NCBI GenBank assembly: GCA_004554075.1
Contig: SFOB01000004.1
Location: forward strand, 62,001-126,000
DNA length: 64,000 nucleotides
Reading direction: 5' to 3'
Origin: Treponema sp.
Lineage (GTDB): Bacteria; Spirochaetota; Spirochaetia; Treponematales; Treponemataceae
In this document: in pieces, positions 48,975 through 58,734 of the stretch
Layout: each line of letters starts with the position of its first letter
How positions within the stretch are numbered: position 1 is the stretch's first letter
Made by a program: the position numbers and the translations under genes
The notes under the pieces: generated by a model
What the model was told of the DNA's origin: nothing
What the model saw: only the letters and a program-made list of their open reading frames with translations
The model's database searches: none

Positions 48975-50969
48975 TTATTCCCCATAATCCGGCGGATTTT
49001 CAGCGGCTGCAAGATTATCGCCGGTTGCGGCGGCCAGGGCTGCACTTGCGAGGTCTGCGATGTAGCCTGCCTGGGCGGCTTTTTCTTTGGTGGTGCCGGC
49101 CTGGCCCAGGGAAAGGCGCTGAAGGTCTTTTTTGTCATTGCGGTGGGCATTTAGGTCGCGGGCTTTAAGCAGGATGTCGGCAGCTTCGTCGGCGCGGACA
49201 TGCAGGCACTGGGCAACGGCACTTTCTTCTGCGGCGGCAAGATTTTCCAGAGTGAGGAATTGGCGTTGCAACTGAAGGGCTCGTTTTTCTCCCACGCCCG
49301 GAAGTTCCAGAAAAATTGATTTTGTGTTTTCCTTTGTGCGCAGCCTCTGGTTTCGGCTTGTGGCAAAACGGTGAGTTTCGTCTCGTACCCGCTGCAAAAG
49401 ACGCAGGGCATCACTTCTTTTCGGCAGGCATATAGGAGTACTGTTACCCGGGCGGTAGATTTCTTCATCGCGTTTTGCAAGACCTGCAACAGGAATATCC
49501 AGACCCAGGGAATTCAAAATTTCTTCTACTGCATTTACCTGACCGATACCACCATCAATTAAAAGCAGGTCGGGCATGTCAGCCTGTTCGTTGAGCAGTC
49601 TTGTGTAGCGGCGGGAAACAGCTTCCTTCATTGAGGCAAAGTCGTCTATGAGGCCGTCAGTTGTGCGAAGACGGAAATATCTGTAGTTCTTTTTATCCGG
49701 GTTTCCATTATAAAAGCTGATGAGGGAGGCAACAGGCCATTTACCGCCGATATGAGCAATATCAAAACCTTCGATTCTAACTGGTAGTGTATCCAGGCCA
49801 AGCTTTTCTTTGAGCTCTTCCATTGCAGGTGTGTCTCCGCGGTCTCTCAGACGGCGTACAATATCTTCCTTAGCATTCTGCTTTGCCATCTGCAGGGCGG
49901 CAACGTCGCGGGGCAGGTCGCGGGAGGCAACCATAATCACCTGAGATGTTGCTTTCTTTTCTTCATGCAGCCAGCGGGAAATATGATCAAACTCGCTGGT
50001 TTGGGGAATATATATCTGCGGCGGAATAGTAACCACATCATCATAAAAGACAGCCATAAACTCAGCAATCAAATCATCATCATCATTCAAAGATTCTGCC
50101 CGGTAATTCTCACGGCCCAGCAGCTTGCCGCCACGAATCTTAAGAACAGTAAAGCTTACAAGCTCCCCTTCGCTGTGGTAAGCAATGTAGTCGCGGTCAT
50201 CAGAATCAAAACTTTCTACTATATTTTGGTTCTGCAAAACCATAAGGGCCTTTATGCCGTCGCGCAATCTGGCTGCCTTTTCAAAGTCCAGAGCTGCCGC
50301 AGCAGCCTTCATTTCGGCCTGAAGCTCTTTTACTCTTTCTTCACCTTTTCCCTCAAGTAACTTTTTAATTTCACCGATGTATAAATTGTAGGAGTCTTTA
50401 GAAATTTTATTACAGCAGGGAGCCTGACATTGCTTCATGTGGTAGTAAAGGCAGGGGGTATCCCGTTTACGAAGAGTCCTGCAATGACGGATTGGGTACA
50501 GCTTGAAAATGGCATCAAGAAAAGTATCCAGAGCTGCAACATCAGGAAAAGGACCAAAATAGGTAGAACCATCCTGAAGAATGCGGCGGGTCTTAAAAAT
50601 CTTGGGAAAATCTTCACTGGTAATCCTGAGAACCGGGTATGATTTACCGTCCTTGAGACAAATGTTGTAGCGGGGATTGTATTTTTTAATAAGGTTGTTT
50701 TCCAGCAGTAGAGCTTCGTACTCATTTGCTGTTGTGATATATTCAATAGAGTTGGCGTGGGAGATTAAAAGCCTTGTTTTTACGCTCTGTTGTCCTGAAA
50801 AATAGGAAGACAGGCGGCTCTTAAGGCTCTTTGCTTTTCCCACATAAATTACGGTGCCTTCTGCGTTTCGCCACAGATAGACACCACTGGATTGAGGAGC
50901 TTTCAGAGCTGTTTCGTGCAAAATGTCGCGGGTTGTTGCAGGCTTTGCACCGGTAGTTTTGGCTGTCAT
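48975..50969 (-). CDS. uvrC: Excinuclease ABC subunit C
   Basis: This 664-residue UvrC cuts on both sides of DNA lesions. It has the N-terminal GIY-YIG domain (PQSSGVYLWRN ... IYVGKAKSLKSRL), the UvrBC-interaction UVR region around 200-240, the RNase-H-like endonuclease domain (RIEGFDIAHIGG) and C-terminal HhH motifs (LPGVGEKRALQL), then an unusual ~65-residue low-complexity tail. Its ATG and that of the LamG gene face apart with 3 bp between. Confidence 0.96.
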   Translation of the reverse strand: MTAKTTGAKPATTRDILHETALKAPQSSGVYLWRNAEGTVIYVGKAKSLKSRLSSYFSGQQSVKTRLLISHANSIEYITTANEYEALLLENNLIKKYNPRYNICLKDGKSYPVLRITSEDFPKIFKTRRILQDGSTYFGPFPDVAALDTFLDAIFKLYPIRHCRTLRKRDTPCLYYHMKQCQAPCCNKISKDSYNLYIGEIKKLLEGKGEERVKELQAEMKAAAAALDFEKAARLRDGIKALMVLQNQNIVESFDSDDRDYIAYHSEGELVSFTVLKIRGGKLLGRENYRAESLNDDDDLIAEFMAVFYDDVVTIPPQIYIPQTSEFDHISRWLHEEKKATSQVIMVASRDLPRDVAALQMAKQNAKEDIVRRLRDRGDTPAMEELKEKLGLDTLPVRIEGFDIAHIGGKWPVASLISFYNGNPDKKNYRYFRLRTTDGLIDDFASMKEAVSRRYTRLLNEQADMPDLLLIDGGIGQVNAVEEILNSLGLDIPVAGLAKRDEEIYRPGNSTPICLPKRSDALRLLQRVRDETHRFATSRNQRLRTKENTKSIFLELPGVGEKRALQLQRQFLTLENLAAAEESAVAQCLHVRADEAADILLKARDLNAHRNDKKDLQRLSLGQAGTTKEKAAQAGYIADLASAALAAATGDNLAAAENPPDYGE

Positions 50970-50972
50970 GTT

Positions 50973-52511
50973 ATGTTAGGAAATTGTATCAAAAAAAGAC
51001 TTCTTGTTATAGCGCTTGGCCTTGTTTGCCTTCTTGCTGCCGGTAATCCGGATAGCCTCTTTGCAAAAGAAGTTGTGCTCGGTGGCAAAAACGGCTGGCC
51101 ACAGTTTCAGCAGCAGGAAAATCTCACTACAGGAAAAGGCCGCTACGGATATGACTGTATTCAGCTTGCTTCAAACTCTTTTGTTTTTGATGAATATACT
51201 GACCTTCTGATTGATTTTGAAAATGCCGAAATGCCTGTTTCCGACGGTGATTATGTAATAAATAGAAATAACTTTCAGCTTTCAAATCAGACTAAAAATG
51301 AAAAATCTGCCGGCTTAAGTCGTAATATGGGTGGCCTTTCAATCAGCGGAAAGCCGGGAACTTTCTTTGGTTCTGAAGGAATTATGGGCTCTTTCTCTAT
51401 TGAATTCTGGCTTTGCCCTTCAATTGCAGAAAACGGTGAAATCGTACTCAACTGGGAATCTTCACGAAATGATGACGGTCAGCTTTCTTTCCAGGTTATA
51501 AATGGAACTTTTGATAAGGGCCACCTCAGATGGGAGCTCAATAATATTTTTGATCTGTATGTAAATGAAGCAGGCCGTAATGAAGTTGAACTCAAGGGCT
51601 CTTCAAAAATCATTCCGGATGTATGGAGCTACCACGTTCTTTCCTATGACTGCGAGACCGGAATCCTTGAATATATAGTTAATGGAATTACAGAAGATCT
51701 TACATATATAACTACCACTCGATCGGAAGGCGGAGATGTTAGCCTCGTCTATCTTGGAACTCCTTCTGAGTTGCAAATTTGTTCTGAATATACAGGTAAG
51801 ATGGATGACTTCAGAATCTTGCGCCGTCCATATACTCCACCTGATTTCCAGTCTGCAGATAATGCCGGAAGGGTAGGACATACTCAGTACCTTCCTGGCG
51901 GCGGCCGCTTTATCACAAAGCCGATTATGGTTTCAACAGGTTCAGCCCTCAACAAGCTGGAAGCAGAAATGTCTGTACCGGCTCAGACTGCTGTCTGCTA
52001 TTACGTTCGTTCCGGAGAAAACTTCTATGGTTGGGATGAAAAGAAACCTGAGTGGACACCGGTAGAAAGCGGAGAAGAACTTAAGGGGATTACAGGCCTT
52101 TACTTCCAGGTGATGGCAGAACTTATGCCTGATGGAAATGGAGAGGAAACCCCTGCAATTACTTCTATTAAACTTGATTTTACCGAACTGCCAGAACCTC
52201 TTCCGCCTTTTGTTGTAAAGGCAGTAGCGGGAAACGGAAGTGTTACAGTATCATGGAATTATTCAGTTGATGATACAGCAGGCGGTTATTACCTTTACTA
52301 TGGAACCAGACCGGGTGAATATCTTGGCCGTATGGCAATAGAAGGTGAGTCACCAATTAATGTTGGAAATACAACCTCTTATACAGTTACAGGGTTGGAA
52401 AACGGAAAGATATATTATTTTGCAGTGGCCGCCTGGTCGGCTCTGGATATGAGGGTTATAGGAAAACTTTCAAAAGAAGTTTTTGCACGACCTTTGGCAA
52501 GACTAAAATAG
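50973..52511 (+). CDS. Secreted LamG and fibronectin-III domain protein
   Basis: This 512-residue protein has a signal peptide (about 5-25, LAAGN), a LamG/concanavalin-like region (GSFSIEFWLCPS and KMDDFRILRRPY, about 115-290) and a C-terminal FN3 domain (VSWNYSVDDTAGGYYLYYG, about 415-505). It would bind carbohydrate or protein outside the cell; a ligand is not identifiable. The start is ATG 50973, 3 bp from the uvrC ATG; its promoter must lie inside uvrC. The next gene follows after 30 nt. Confidence 0.75.
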   Translation: MLGNCIKKRLLVIALGLVCLLAAGNPDSLFAKEVVLGGKNGWPQFQQQENLTTGKGRYGYDCIQLASNSFVFDEYTDLLIDFENAEMPVSDGDYVINRNNFQLSNQTKNEKSAGLSRNMGGLSISGKPGTFFGSEGIMGSFSIEFWLCPSIAENGEIVLNWESSRNDDGQLSFQVINGTFDKGHLRWELNNIFDLYVNEAGRNEVELKGSSKIIPDVWSYHVLSYDCETGILEYIVNGITEDLTYITTTRSEGGDVSLVYLGTPSELQICSEYTGKMDDFRILRRPYTPPDFQSADNAGRVGHTQYLPGGGRFITKPIMVSTGSALNKLEAEMSVPAQTAVCYYVRSGENFYGWDEKKPEWTPVESGEELKGITGLYFQVMAELMPDGNGEETPAITSIKLDFTELPEPLPPFVVKAVAGNGSVTVSWNYSVDDTAGGYYLYYGTRPGEYLGRMAIEGESPINVGNTTSYTVTGLENGKIYYFAVAAWSALDMRVIGKLSKEVFARPLARLK

Positions 52512-52522
52512 GAAATATGGGT

Positions 52523-52535
52523 TATAATAGAGGGA
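52523..52535 (+). promoter_or_regulatory. -10 box and ribosome site of the TPR gene
   Basis: TATAAT (52523-52528) is followed at once by AGAGGGA (52529-52535) and ATG 52542. If the box is used, the leader is about 7 nt and the Shine-Dalgarno would not be transcribed; otherwise the gene is read from the LamG gene. Confidence 0.4.
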
Positions 52536-52541
52536 CGATAT

Positions 52542-55500
52542 ATGGCAAATAGTTTGATTTTAGCAAAGGCACAGAATGCAATCACAGCTCACGACTGGGC
52601 AACTGCGGCGCGGTTCTACAAGGAACTGCTGCGCAGCGATGAGTCTAACGTTGAGTATCTTAAGGAACTTGGAAGCATTTACGTGCGTGCCGGTGAGGAT
52701 GAAAAGGCAATTCCTTACTACGAACAGATAATCACTTTCCACCCGGACAATACCGAAGCCATGGTAAGTCTTGGTGCTATTTTCCGCCGCCTCAAGCGCT
52801 ATGAAGATTCTGTTAATATTCTTCATAAAGCCCAGGACATTTCTGCCAGCAGCCCTAACATCAATTATAACCTTGGTTTTACCTATAAAGAGATGGGCGA
52901 ATACGATGATGCCATAGACGCCTTTGAATCTGTTATTTCTAAAAATCCGGATGATGTTCTTGCCCATAATCATCTTGGTGCAATTTATTATGCTAAGGAA
53001 GATTATAATACTTCTATTTCTGCTTACAAACGCGGACTTCAGGTAGACCAGAATCATCCTATTCTCAACTACAATCTTGCCCATGTTTATGAAGCAATAA
53101 AAAATTATCCGGAAGCAGTACGTTGTTATGAAACAGCTCTCAAAACAAGACCGGGCTGGCTCGAAGCAATCCGCGACTTTAGTGAGCTTCTTATAAACTG
53201 TCAGGATACAAAACAGGCTCAGGAACTTGTTGAGCAGTCTATTAAACTTCATCCGGATGATGTTGAACTGCTTTGCATTCTCGGCAGAATCTATTTGAAT
53301 CAGTTTGATTATGATAACGCAACAAAGACCTTTAAGAAGGCAGAAAACTTAAAGAATGATGACATTAAAATTCTTCTTGGTCTTTCTAAGTCTCTTGAAA
53401 AGGGACAGAAGATTGAGTCTGCAATGGAAAAGGTTATTGATGCTGTAGATCTTGAACCGGAAAATTTCGATGTCTGCAAGCAGTATGCTCATGTACTTCT
53501 TTCTGCCCAGAGATACGAGAAGGCTCTTGAAACAATTAAGAAGATTGACGAAAAGAGCGACGGAAAAGATTTGCAGATTCTCGATCTCTATGGTCAGTAT
53601 TTTGTATGCCGTGGTGACGAAGAGGCTGCAAATACTTATTTTGAAAAAATCAAAAAAATTAATCATCACTACAAAGATTATATGGTAAATGCTGCCGACC
53701 GTTATATTCAGACCGGTAATTACGAAAAGGCAGAAGAGATGGCAAAACGCTTTGTAGACAGCCGTCCAAATCTGCCGGATGGCTATAACCTTTTGGGAAG
53801 AATCAGTACTGCCCGCGGCGAACTTAATAAGGCAAAGGAAAATTATGAAAAGGGAATCTCTCTTAAAAATCCTAATGTCTATGCCGTAAAGCAGCTTGAA
53901 AAAATCCACACAGAAATGGAAGCAAATAAAGAAATTTATAACGATGACGAAATGCCGATTGCTATAGATGCAGATCAGCTTTCAGAAGAGGAAGGTGGAA
54001 ATATTCCGGAAGAAGGAAGTCTGCCTGCTGGTGATGACAGAACTGATGATCAGGTTGAAGCAATGATGGAAGGTGCCGGCGAGGGAGAAGATTCTCTTGC
54101 TGATATCGGAAGTCTTGAAACAACTCCTCCAATTGAACAGGCTCTGGCCGGCGAGGAAGGAGAATTCTGGGAAGATTTTGATGATGACCCTGATGCGCCA
54201 AACAAGCCTCTTATTGATGAAGAAGACGAGCCTTATGACGAAAATGCAGAAGATTCAGATCTGATGTCTATGATGACTCCGGATGCAGCCGAGAGCCAGC
54301 CAAGCCTGGAAAGCGGTCTTTCTGAAGATGCAGGTGATTTTGATTTTGGTGATTTTGAAGACGGCCCTGTAACCGATGCAGATGCAGAAAGTGCAAAGTC
54401 TGCTGAACCAGCAGAAGCTGCCGAAACTCCTGTTGAGGAGCCTGCTATGGCAGAAGGTCCTGCCGGGGAAGCTGCAACGGGAGATGCTTTGGCAGACTCT
54501 TTGGGAGATGCAGTTCCTGGAGCCGGTTCTGAAATTGAAGCGGAAGCTCAGCCTGATGAGCAGCCTGCAGAAGAGGTTCCAAGCCTTTCAGATGCACAGA
54601 AGATGATGGATGATTTGAGACAGCAGCAGAAGGAACTTGAACTTCAGCAGCGTGAAATGGCTTTGCAGCAGAAAGAATTTGAAGAAGAACTTAAGCAGCA
54701 GAATGAAGAGTTAATTCAGGAGGCTGTTGGAAAGGCTGTTGATGAAGCAGTGGAAGAAAAACTTGCGGCTTATGATTTGCAGCCTGAAGCGGAAGAAGAG
54801 CCGGTTATTGAAGAAGCAGCAGAGGAAGCAATTGCAGAAGATATTGCAGAAGAAACAGCAGACTCAGCAGACTCAGATGAGATTCCTTCAGACGATTTTG
54901 ATCTTGGTCTTTATGATGAAGAGTTTGGAAATACTGACATTCTCGCAGAAGAAGCAGCCCTTGATGGAGCTGATGCAGATGAAGCAGAGGCTGAAATTGA
55001 GGCAGAGCCAGTAATTGAGGAAAAGGCTGTTGAAGAAGAGCCTGTAATTGAAGAAGAAACTGAGGTTGAAGCTGAACCTGAACCTGAAGTTGAAGTTGAA
55101 GAAGAAACTGAGCCAGAAATTGAAGAAGAATCAGTTACAGTTGAAGAGCCTGTTGTTGAGGAAACTCCAGAGGAAGATACAGAATCTTTCACCTTTGAGC
55201 CATTTGTTACAGTAGAAGAAATGGCAGATCTCCTTGGCACTGACAATTCTCCTGCTTTCGATGTGCCTGCAGAAAGCACAGAGACAACAGAAAATAATAT
55301 AGAAGATTCTGAACTGTCAGATGAAAACTTTGTTACAGCAGATGATATGCTGGACAAGATTGGCCGCATTCTCAATGATGATGACCTTGCAAAGAACTGT
55401 TCTGCAGAGCTTGAACTCTTTAAGAAGCTGAGAACTCTTTCAAGCTATCTTCCTGAAAAAGATAAGAATTCATTTGATTGCTGCAGAATGCGCATGGTAA

Positions 55501-55778
55501 TTGAATACATTATTCAGAAGATGTCTGGAAAACCGGGCCTTCTCATTACTGCAGAATCCCTTATCAAGTCCGGAGTTCTTGGAGAAGAATATAACCGTCA
55601 GCTGGAAGACTGCTGTGATGAAGATCTCAGTAATGATCTGATTCGACATGTAATTTCAGACATGAAAAAGCTTGCACAGGGCCTTGATGACAAAGAACTG
55701 TGCAATGCTTTATGTGTGAGTGCAGACGGTATTCTTGAACAGATAGCCCTCTTAGATCAGAAGGTATCTATTTTCTAG
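52542..55778 (+). CDS. Long TPR protein with acidic linker
   Basis: This 1078-residue protein has about ten or more tetratricopeptide repeats (residues 5-450; e.g. AGEDEKAIPYYEQIITFHPD), an acidic Glu/Asp/Ala-rich linker (about 470-900) with a coiled coil of Gln/Glu (about 690-730), and a small folded C-terminal helix bundle (about 945-1075). It is a scaffold-type protein, probably cytoplasmic (no signal peptide). The partner is unknown. Its last 4 nt overlap the stop of the convergent peptidase gene. Confidence 0.82.
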   Translation: MANSLILAKAQNAITAHDWATAARFYKELLRSDESNVEYLKELGSIYVRAGEDEKAIPYYEQIITFHPDNTEAMVSLGAIFRRLKRYEDSVNILHKAQDISASSPNINYNLGFTYKEMGEYDDAIDAFESVISKNPDDVLAHNHLGAIYYAKEDYNTSISAYKRGLQVDQNHPILNYNLAHVYEAIKNYPEAVRCYETALKTRPGWLEAIRDFSELLINCQDTKQAQELVEQSIKLHPDDVELLCILGRIYLNQFDYDNATKTFKKAENLKNDDIKILLGLSKSLEKGQKIESAMEKVIDAVDLEPENFDVCKQYAHVLLSAQRYEKALETIKKIDEKSDGKDLQILDLYGQYFVCRGDEEAANTYFEKIKKINHHYKDYMVNAADRYIQTGNYEKAEEMAKRFVDSRPNLPDGYNLLGRISTARGELNKAKENYEKGISLKNPNVYAVKQLEKIHTEMEANKEIYNDDEMPIAIDADQLSEEEGGNIPEEGSLPAGDDRTDDQVEAMMEGAGEGEDSLADIGSLETTPPIEQALAGEEGEFWEDFDDDPDAPNKPLIDEEDEPYDENAEDSDLMSMMTPDAAESQPSLESGLSEDAGDFDFGDFEDGPVTDADAESAKSAEPAEAAETPVEEPAMAEGPAGEAATGDALADSLGDAVPGAGSEIEAEAQPDEQPAEEVPSLSDAQKMMDDLRQQQKELELQQREMALQQKEFEEELKQQNEELIQEAVGKAVDEAVEEKLAAYDLQPEAEEEPVIEEAAEEAIAEDIAEETADSADSDEIPSDDFDLGLYDEEFGNTDILAEEAALDGADADEAEAEIEAEPVIEEKAVEEEPVIEEETEVEAEPEPEVEVEEETEPEIEEESVTVEEPVVEETPEEDTESFTFEPFVTVEEMADLLGTDNSPAFDVPAESTETTENNIEDSELSDENFVTADDMLDKIGRILNDDDLAKNCSAELELFKKLRTLSSYLPEKDKNSFDCCRMRMVIEYIIQKMSGKPGLLITAESLIKSGVLGEEYNRQLEDCCDEDLSNDLIRHVISDMKKLAQGLDDKELCNALCVSADGILEQIALLDQKVSIF

Positions 55779-56923
55779 AGTCTGATAATTCTTGAATGAG
55801 TAATAACCTCATTGCCGTCTTCGGTGATGAGGACGTCATTTTCGAGCCGGGTACCTCCGATTTCAACATCGTAGAGGCCCGGCTCGCATGTTAATATCAT
55901 ACCAGGCTTAAAAAGCATTTCTGGTTTCTGAGTCATGTTTACACGCGGCGGTTCATGAATCTCAAGACCAATTGCGTGGCCAAGTCCATGTGGCACCTTG
56001 CGTTTTGCAGCTGCGAAAACAGAATCGCATTTTTTTGCTGCATCAAGAATAGGTTTACCAGGCTTGTACAATTTAAGTGCTTCGTCATAGGCCTTCTGTA
56101 CGAGGTCCAGCTGTTTTTCCTGAGCTTCTGTAAGAGGTCCCTTAGCAATTGTAAGAGTTGTGTCGCTGGTGTAGCCATTGTAAACAACTCCAAAGTCCAG
56201 AATAGAAAGTCCCTGAGCAGGCCATTCGGCTGCAGTGTAGCCAGGGAAGGCATGAATTGCAAAACTGCGGCTTGGGCCTGCGGCAAGTGTGTCAAAGCCT
56301 GTTCTCTGGCAGCCGTTTTCGCGGAGCTTCTTTTCAATCAAAAGAGCAACATCTGTTTCTGTTTTGATTTTTCCCTTACGAACCTGCTTTTCTATTTCAT
56401 CAATGATAAGGTCACCAACACGGGCAGCTTCTTTAGTACATGCAATTTCATATTCATCTTTCTGCATGCGGCAGTCCATAACGAAACTGTGAAGACCGTC
56501 TTCCTTGCAGCGGCAGTCGTAGGCAGAAAGGGCATCAATAAACTTAAGGTAATCAGGATAAGTGAGGTAAGGAGGAAGTTCAACCTTGCTGTTTTCGCCA
56601 TGAGTATAGGCTACATTGAGAACTGCAAGAGTTGCATCAATTTCCTTATTCTTATAACGGGTGTATGGAACAAGCTTGTCGTAAAAAGCCTGCTGGTGAG
56701 CAAGGTTTTCATCCCATGGAACAAGCACTGTATAGCCGTCGCTGAAAATTATGAGAACAGCGTCAGTCGGATGGTTTGTGTAATAAGGAACTGCAGGGTC
56801 GCGGTGCTCTTCGCTGTCAATAAAAACACATGCACCAGTCCCGTTTTCGCGCATCTTTGCAGCCAGCTTATTTCGGCGTGCGCGGTAGATTTCTTTCAAT
56901 TCATCATTTGTGTATTCTTTCAT
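55775..56923 (-). CDS. M24-family Xaa-Pro aminopeptidase
   Basis: This 382-residue enzyme has an N-terminal creatinase-like domain and the pita-bread fold with metal ligands in DFGVVYNGYTSDTT (two Asp), LGHAIGLEIHE (His), LTCEPGLYD (Glu) and GGTRLENDVLI (Glu). It should remove N-terminal residues before proline. The ATG overlaps the murJ stop by 4 nt, so the two genes are co-translated. The large frame on the opposite strand (55955-57034) is its shadow. Confidence 0.9.
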   Translation of the reverse strand: MKEYTNDELKEIYRARRNKLAAKMRENGTGACVFIDSEEHRDPAVPYYTNHPTDAVLIIFSDGYTVLVPWDENLAHQQAFYDKLVPYTRYKNKEIDATLAVLNVAYTHGENSKVELPPYLTYPDYLKFIDALSAYDCRCKEDGLHSFVMDCRMQKDEYEIACTKEAARVGDLIIDEIEKQVRKGKIKTETDVALLIEKKLRENGCQRTGFDTLAAGPSRSFAIHAFPGYTAAEWPAQGLSILDFGVVYNGYTSDTTLTIAKGPLTEAQEKQLDLVQKAYDEALKLYKPGKPILDAAKKCDSVFAAAKRKVPHGLGHAIGLEIHEPPRVNMTQKPEMLFKPGMILTCEPGLYDVEIGGTRLENDVLITEDGNEVITHSRIIRL

Positions 56924-58545
56924 TTCTTTACCTTCTTTAAAATAACGCTGATAATCTCATCTCTTGTAACCACCAGCTCTGCTACGCCGATTACTGCAAA
57001 CAAAAGTCCGGTAATGATAACCGGTGCTCCATAAGCGATAAGGCGACCATAAGAAGCAAAAAGTTCAACGAGCTTTGCATGCAAAAACCAGCAAGGGGCT
57101 GCGGCAATGACAGACATTATAATCATTTTCAAAGAATATAAAAGAGTACCCTTTACAAGTCTTCCAACTTCCATAGCTTCCATCTTCTTCATAAAGATAA
57201 AAAGGAAGACTGTGTTCAAAAGGCTGGCAAGACTCAAGGCCAGGGCAATACCGTTTCCGCCCATTGGTCGTGAAAGAATCAGAACCAGCAGAATGTTTGA
57301 GCCAAAGTTTACAAGGCCGGCAAGGGTTGGCAGCTTTGGTTTTTCCTGGGCATAAAAGGCCGGAGAAATAACGCGGTTGAGGGCAATAAAAAGCAGGCCC
57401 GCAATATGAAAGCGGAATTCGCCCAGGGTAAGCCTAACAGATTCATCATCAAAAAGTTTGTTTTTATATAGAAGAGAAATGATTTCCCGGCCGGAAATAA
57501 GCGAGTAGGCTGTAATCGGAATAGAAATCAAAGTCATAATCTTGATTGCCTGCAGCAGCATGGAATTAAACTGAGTCCAGTCCTTTTTATGGGCAAAGCC
57601 AGAAAGATCCGGAAGAATAACAGTTCCAATTGAAACTGCAAAAATACCCAGAATCAGTTCCTGAAGGCGCAGGCTGTAAGAAAGACTGGATGCAATTCCA
57701 GGTCCTACATGTTTTGCAAGAGAAGTAGAAACTGTGTCGTTCATCTGATAAGCGGCAATTCCAATGATAGTCGGAGCAATCAGAGAAAGAACCTTTCTTG
57801 TTCCCGGGTTAGTAAAAGCTTTTTTAATAGAAGCAATTCCAACTTTCCAGCCGGTTTTACGTACAAAGGGCCACTGGAAAAGTGCCTGCACGCTTCCTCC
57901 AATAATAACACCAAGCGACATGGCGCGGGCCGGATTTGAAGTATGAGGCGCGAGAAGGTATGTAGAAAGGATAACGATTCCGTTGAACATTACCGGTGTG
58001 AATCCGGATGGTGCAAAAATATTGCAGCTGTTTAAGATTCCCTGGAAAAAGGCAGCAATGGAAATCAAAAAGAGATAAGGGAACATGATGCGGGTGAGCA
58101 CGGTAGTTTCGTTAAATTCCAGAAGATAGTATTCAAACTGAGCGGCGTAATCCGGGCTGCCAGCGGCTGGGGCCTTACAGAAAAGCGGCATGATAAAAGG
58201 TGTAACAAGAATACCCAGTACAACCACGCAGGCGGTCAAAAAGGTAACCAGGGTAAAGGTTGCGTTCAAAAACTGCTGGGTATTTTTTTTGTTTTCGTCG
58301 TCATCACCTTTTCCAAGGTATTCCTTAAAGGTTGGAATAAAGGCAACAGAAATTGCGTTTTCAGCAAAAAGGCGGCGGAAGAGGTTAGGAATCATAAAGG
58401 CAACTGTAAAGCTGTCTGCATAAAGCCCGGTTCCTAAAAAAGAAGCCTTTGTCATTTCGCGGATTAAGCCCATAATGCGGGATGCAAAGGTCATGAGAGT
58501 CAGTACAAGACCTGATTTGACGATGGATTTATTTTTTTTGGACAT
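56920..58545 (-). CDS. murJ: Lipid II flippase MurJ
   Basis: This 541-residue MviN/MurJ protein has about fourteen membrane helices and the typical early segment SRIMGLIREMTKASFLG and RRLFAENAISVAFIP. It moves lipid II across the membrane in peptidoglycan synthesis. The promoter TTGAAT-17 bp-TATAGT stands 6 nt before the ATG, with no Shine-Dalgarno, a clear leaderless arrangement. The M24 peptidase follows. Confidence 0.96.
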   Translation of the reverse strand: MSKKNKSIVKSGLVLTLMTFASRIMGLIREMTKASFLGTGLYADSFTVAFMIPNLFRRLFAENAISVAFIPTFKEYLGKGDDDENKKNTQQFLNATFTLVTFLTACVVVLGILVTPFIMPLFCKAPAAGSPDYAAQFEYYLLEFNETTVLTRIMFPYLFLISIAAFFQGILNSCNIFAPSGFTPVMFNGIVILSTYLLAPHTSNPARAMSLGVIIGGSVQALFQWPFVRKTGWKVGIASIKKAFTNPGTRKVLSLIAPTIIGIAAYQMNDTVSTSLAKHVGPGIASSLSYSLRLQELILGIFAVSIGTVILPDLSGFAHKKDWTQFNSMLLQAIKIMTLISIPITAYSLISGREIISLLYKNKLFDDESVRLTLGEFRFHIAGLLFIALNRVISPAFYAQEKPKLPTLAGLVNFGSNILLVLILSRPMGGNGIALALSLASLLNTVFLFIFMKKMEAMEVGRLVKGTLLYSLKMIIMSVIAAAPCWFLHAKLVELFASYGRLIAYGAPVIITGLLFAVIGVAELVVTRDEIISVILKKVKK

Positions 58546-58551
58546 AAAGTA

Positions 58552-58580
58552 ACTATAAAAAAATTGCGTTTTTTATTCAA
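58552..58580 (-). promoter_or_regulatory. murJ promoter, leaderless geometry
   Basis: On the minus strand TTGAAT (58580-58575), a 17-bp spacer and TATAGT (58557-58552) stand 6 nt from the ATG. It is among the best examples in the window. Confidence 0.7.
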
Positions 58581-58689
58581 TTGATTTATAATCTTAGTTA
58601 CTACAACGTTTGCGAAAGCTCATTTATAAGTAATCAGAATAAAAAATCAATTTAAAAAATAATCGCGGAGAATAATCATTTATGGATTG

Positions 58690-58716
58690 ATTCGTCGCTG
58701 CAGCCCTGCAATGACG
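58690..58716. repeat. Single unit of the dispersed palindromic repeat
   Basis: CGTCGctgcagccctGCAATGACG matches the plan of the repeats at 7834, 20694 and 32236. It creates a false N-terminal extension in the cyclase frame. Confidence 0.55.
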
Positions 58717-58734
58717 ATTTTCTGGAGGTTCATA

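Noticed and set aside
52560..53252. 230-codon minus-strand frame
   Set aside because: It is antisense to the TPR repeats, which are well supported on the plus strand.
54911..55375. Ser-rich minus-strand protein
   Set aside because: It is the complement of the Glu-rich low-complexity part of the TPR protein.
55955..57034. 359-codon plus-strand frame
   Set aside because: It lies antisense to the M24 peptidase and murJ, which have clear family motifs; its composition (Cys, Phe, Asn-rich) is that of a shadow.
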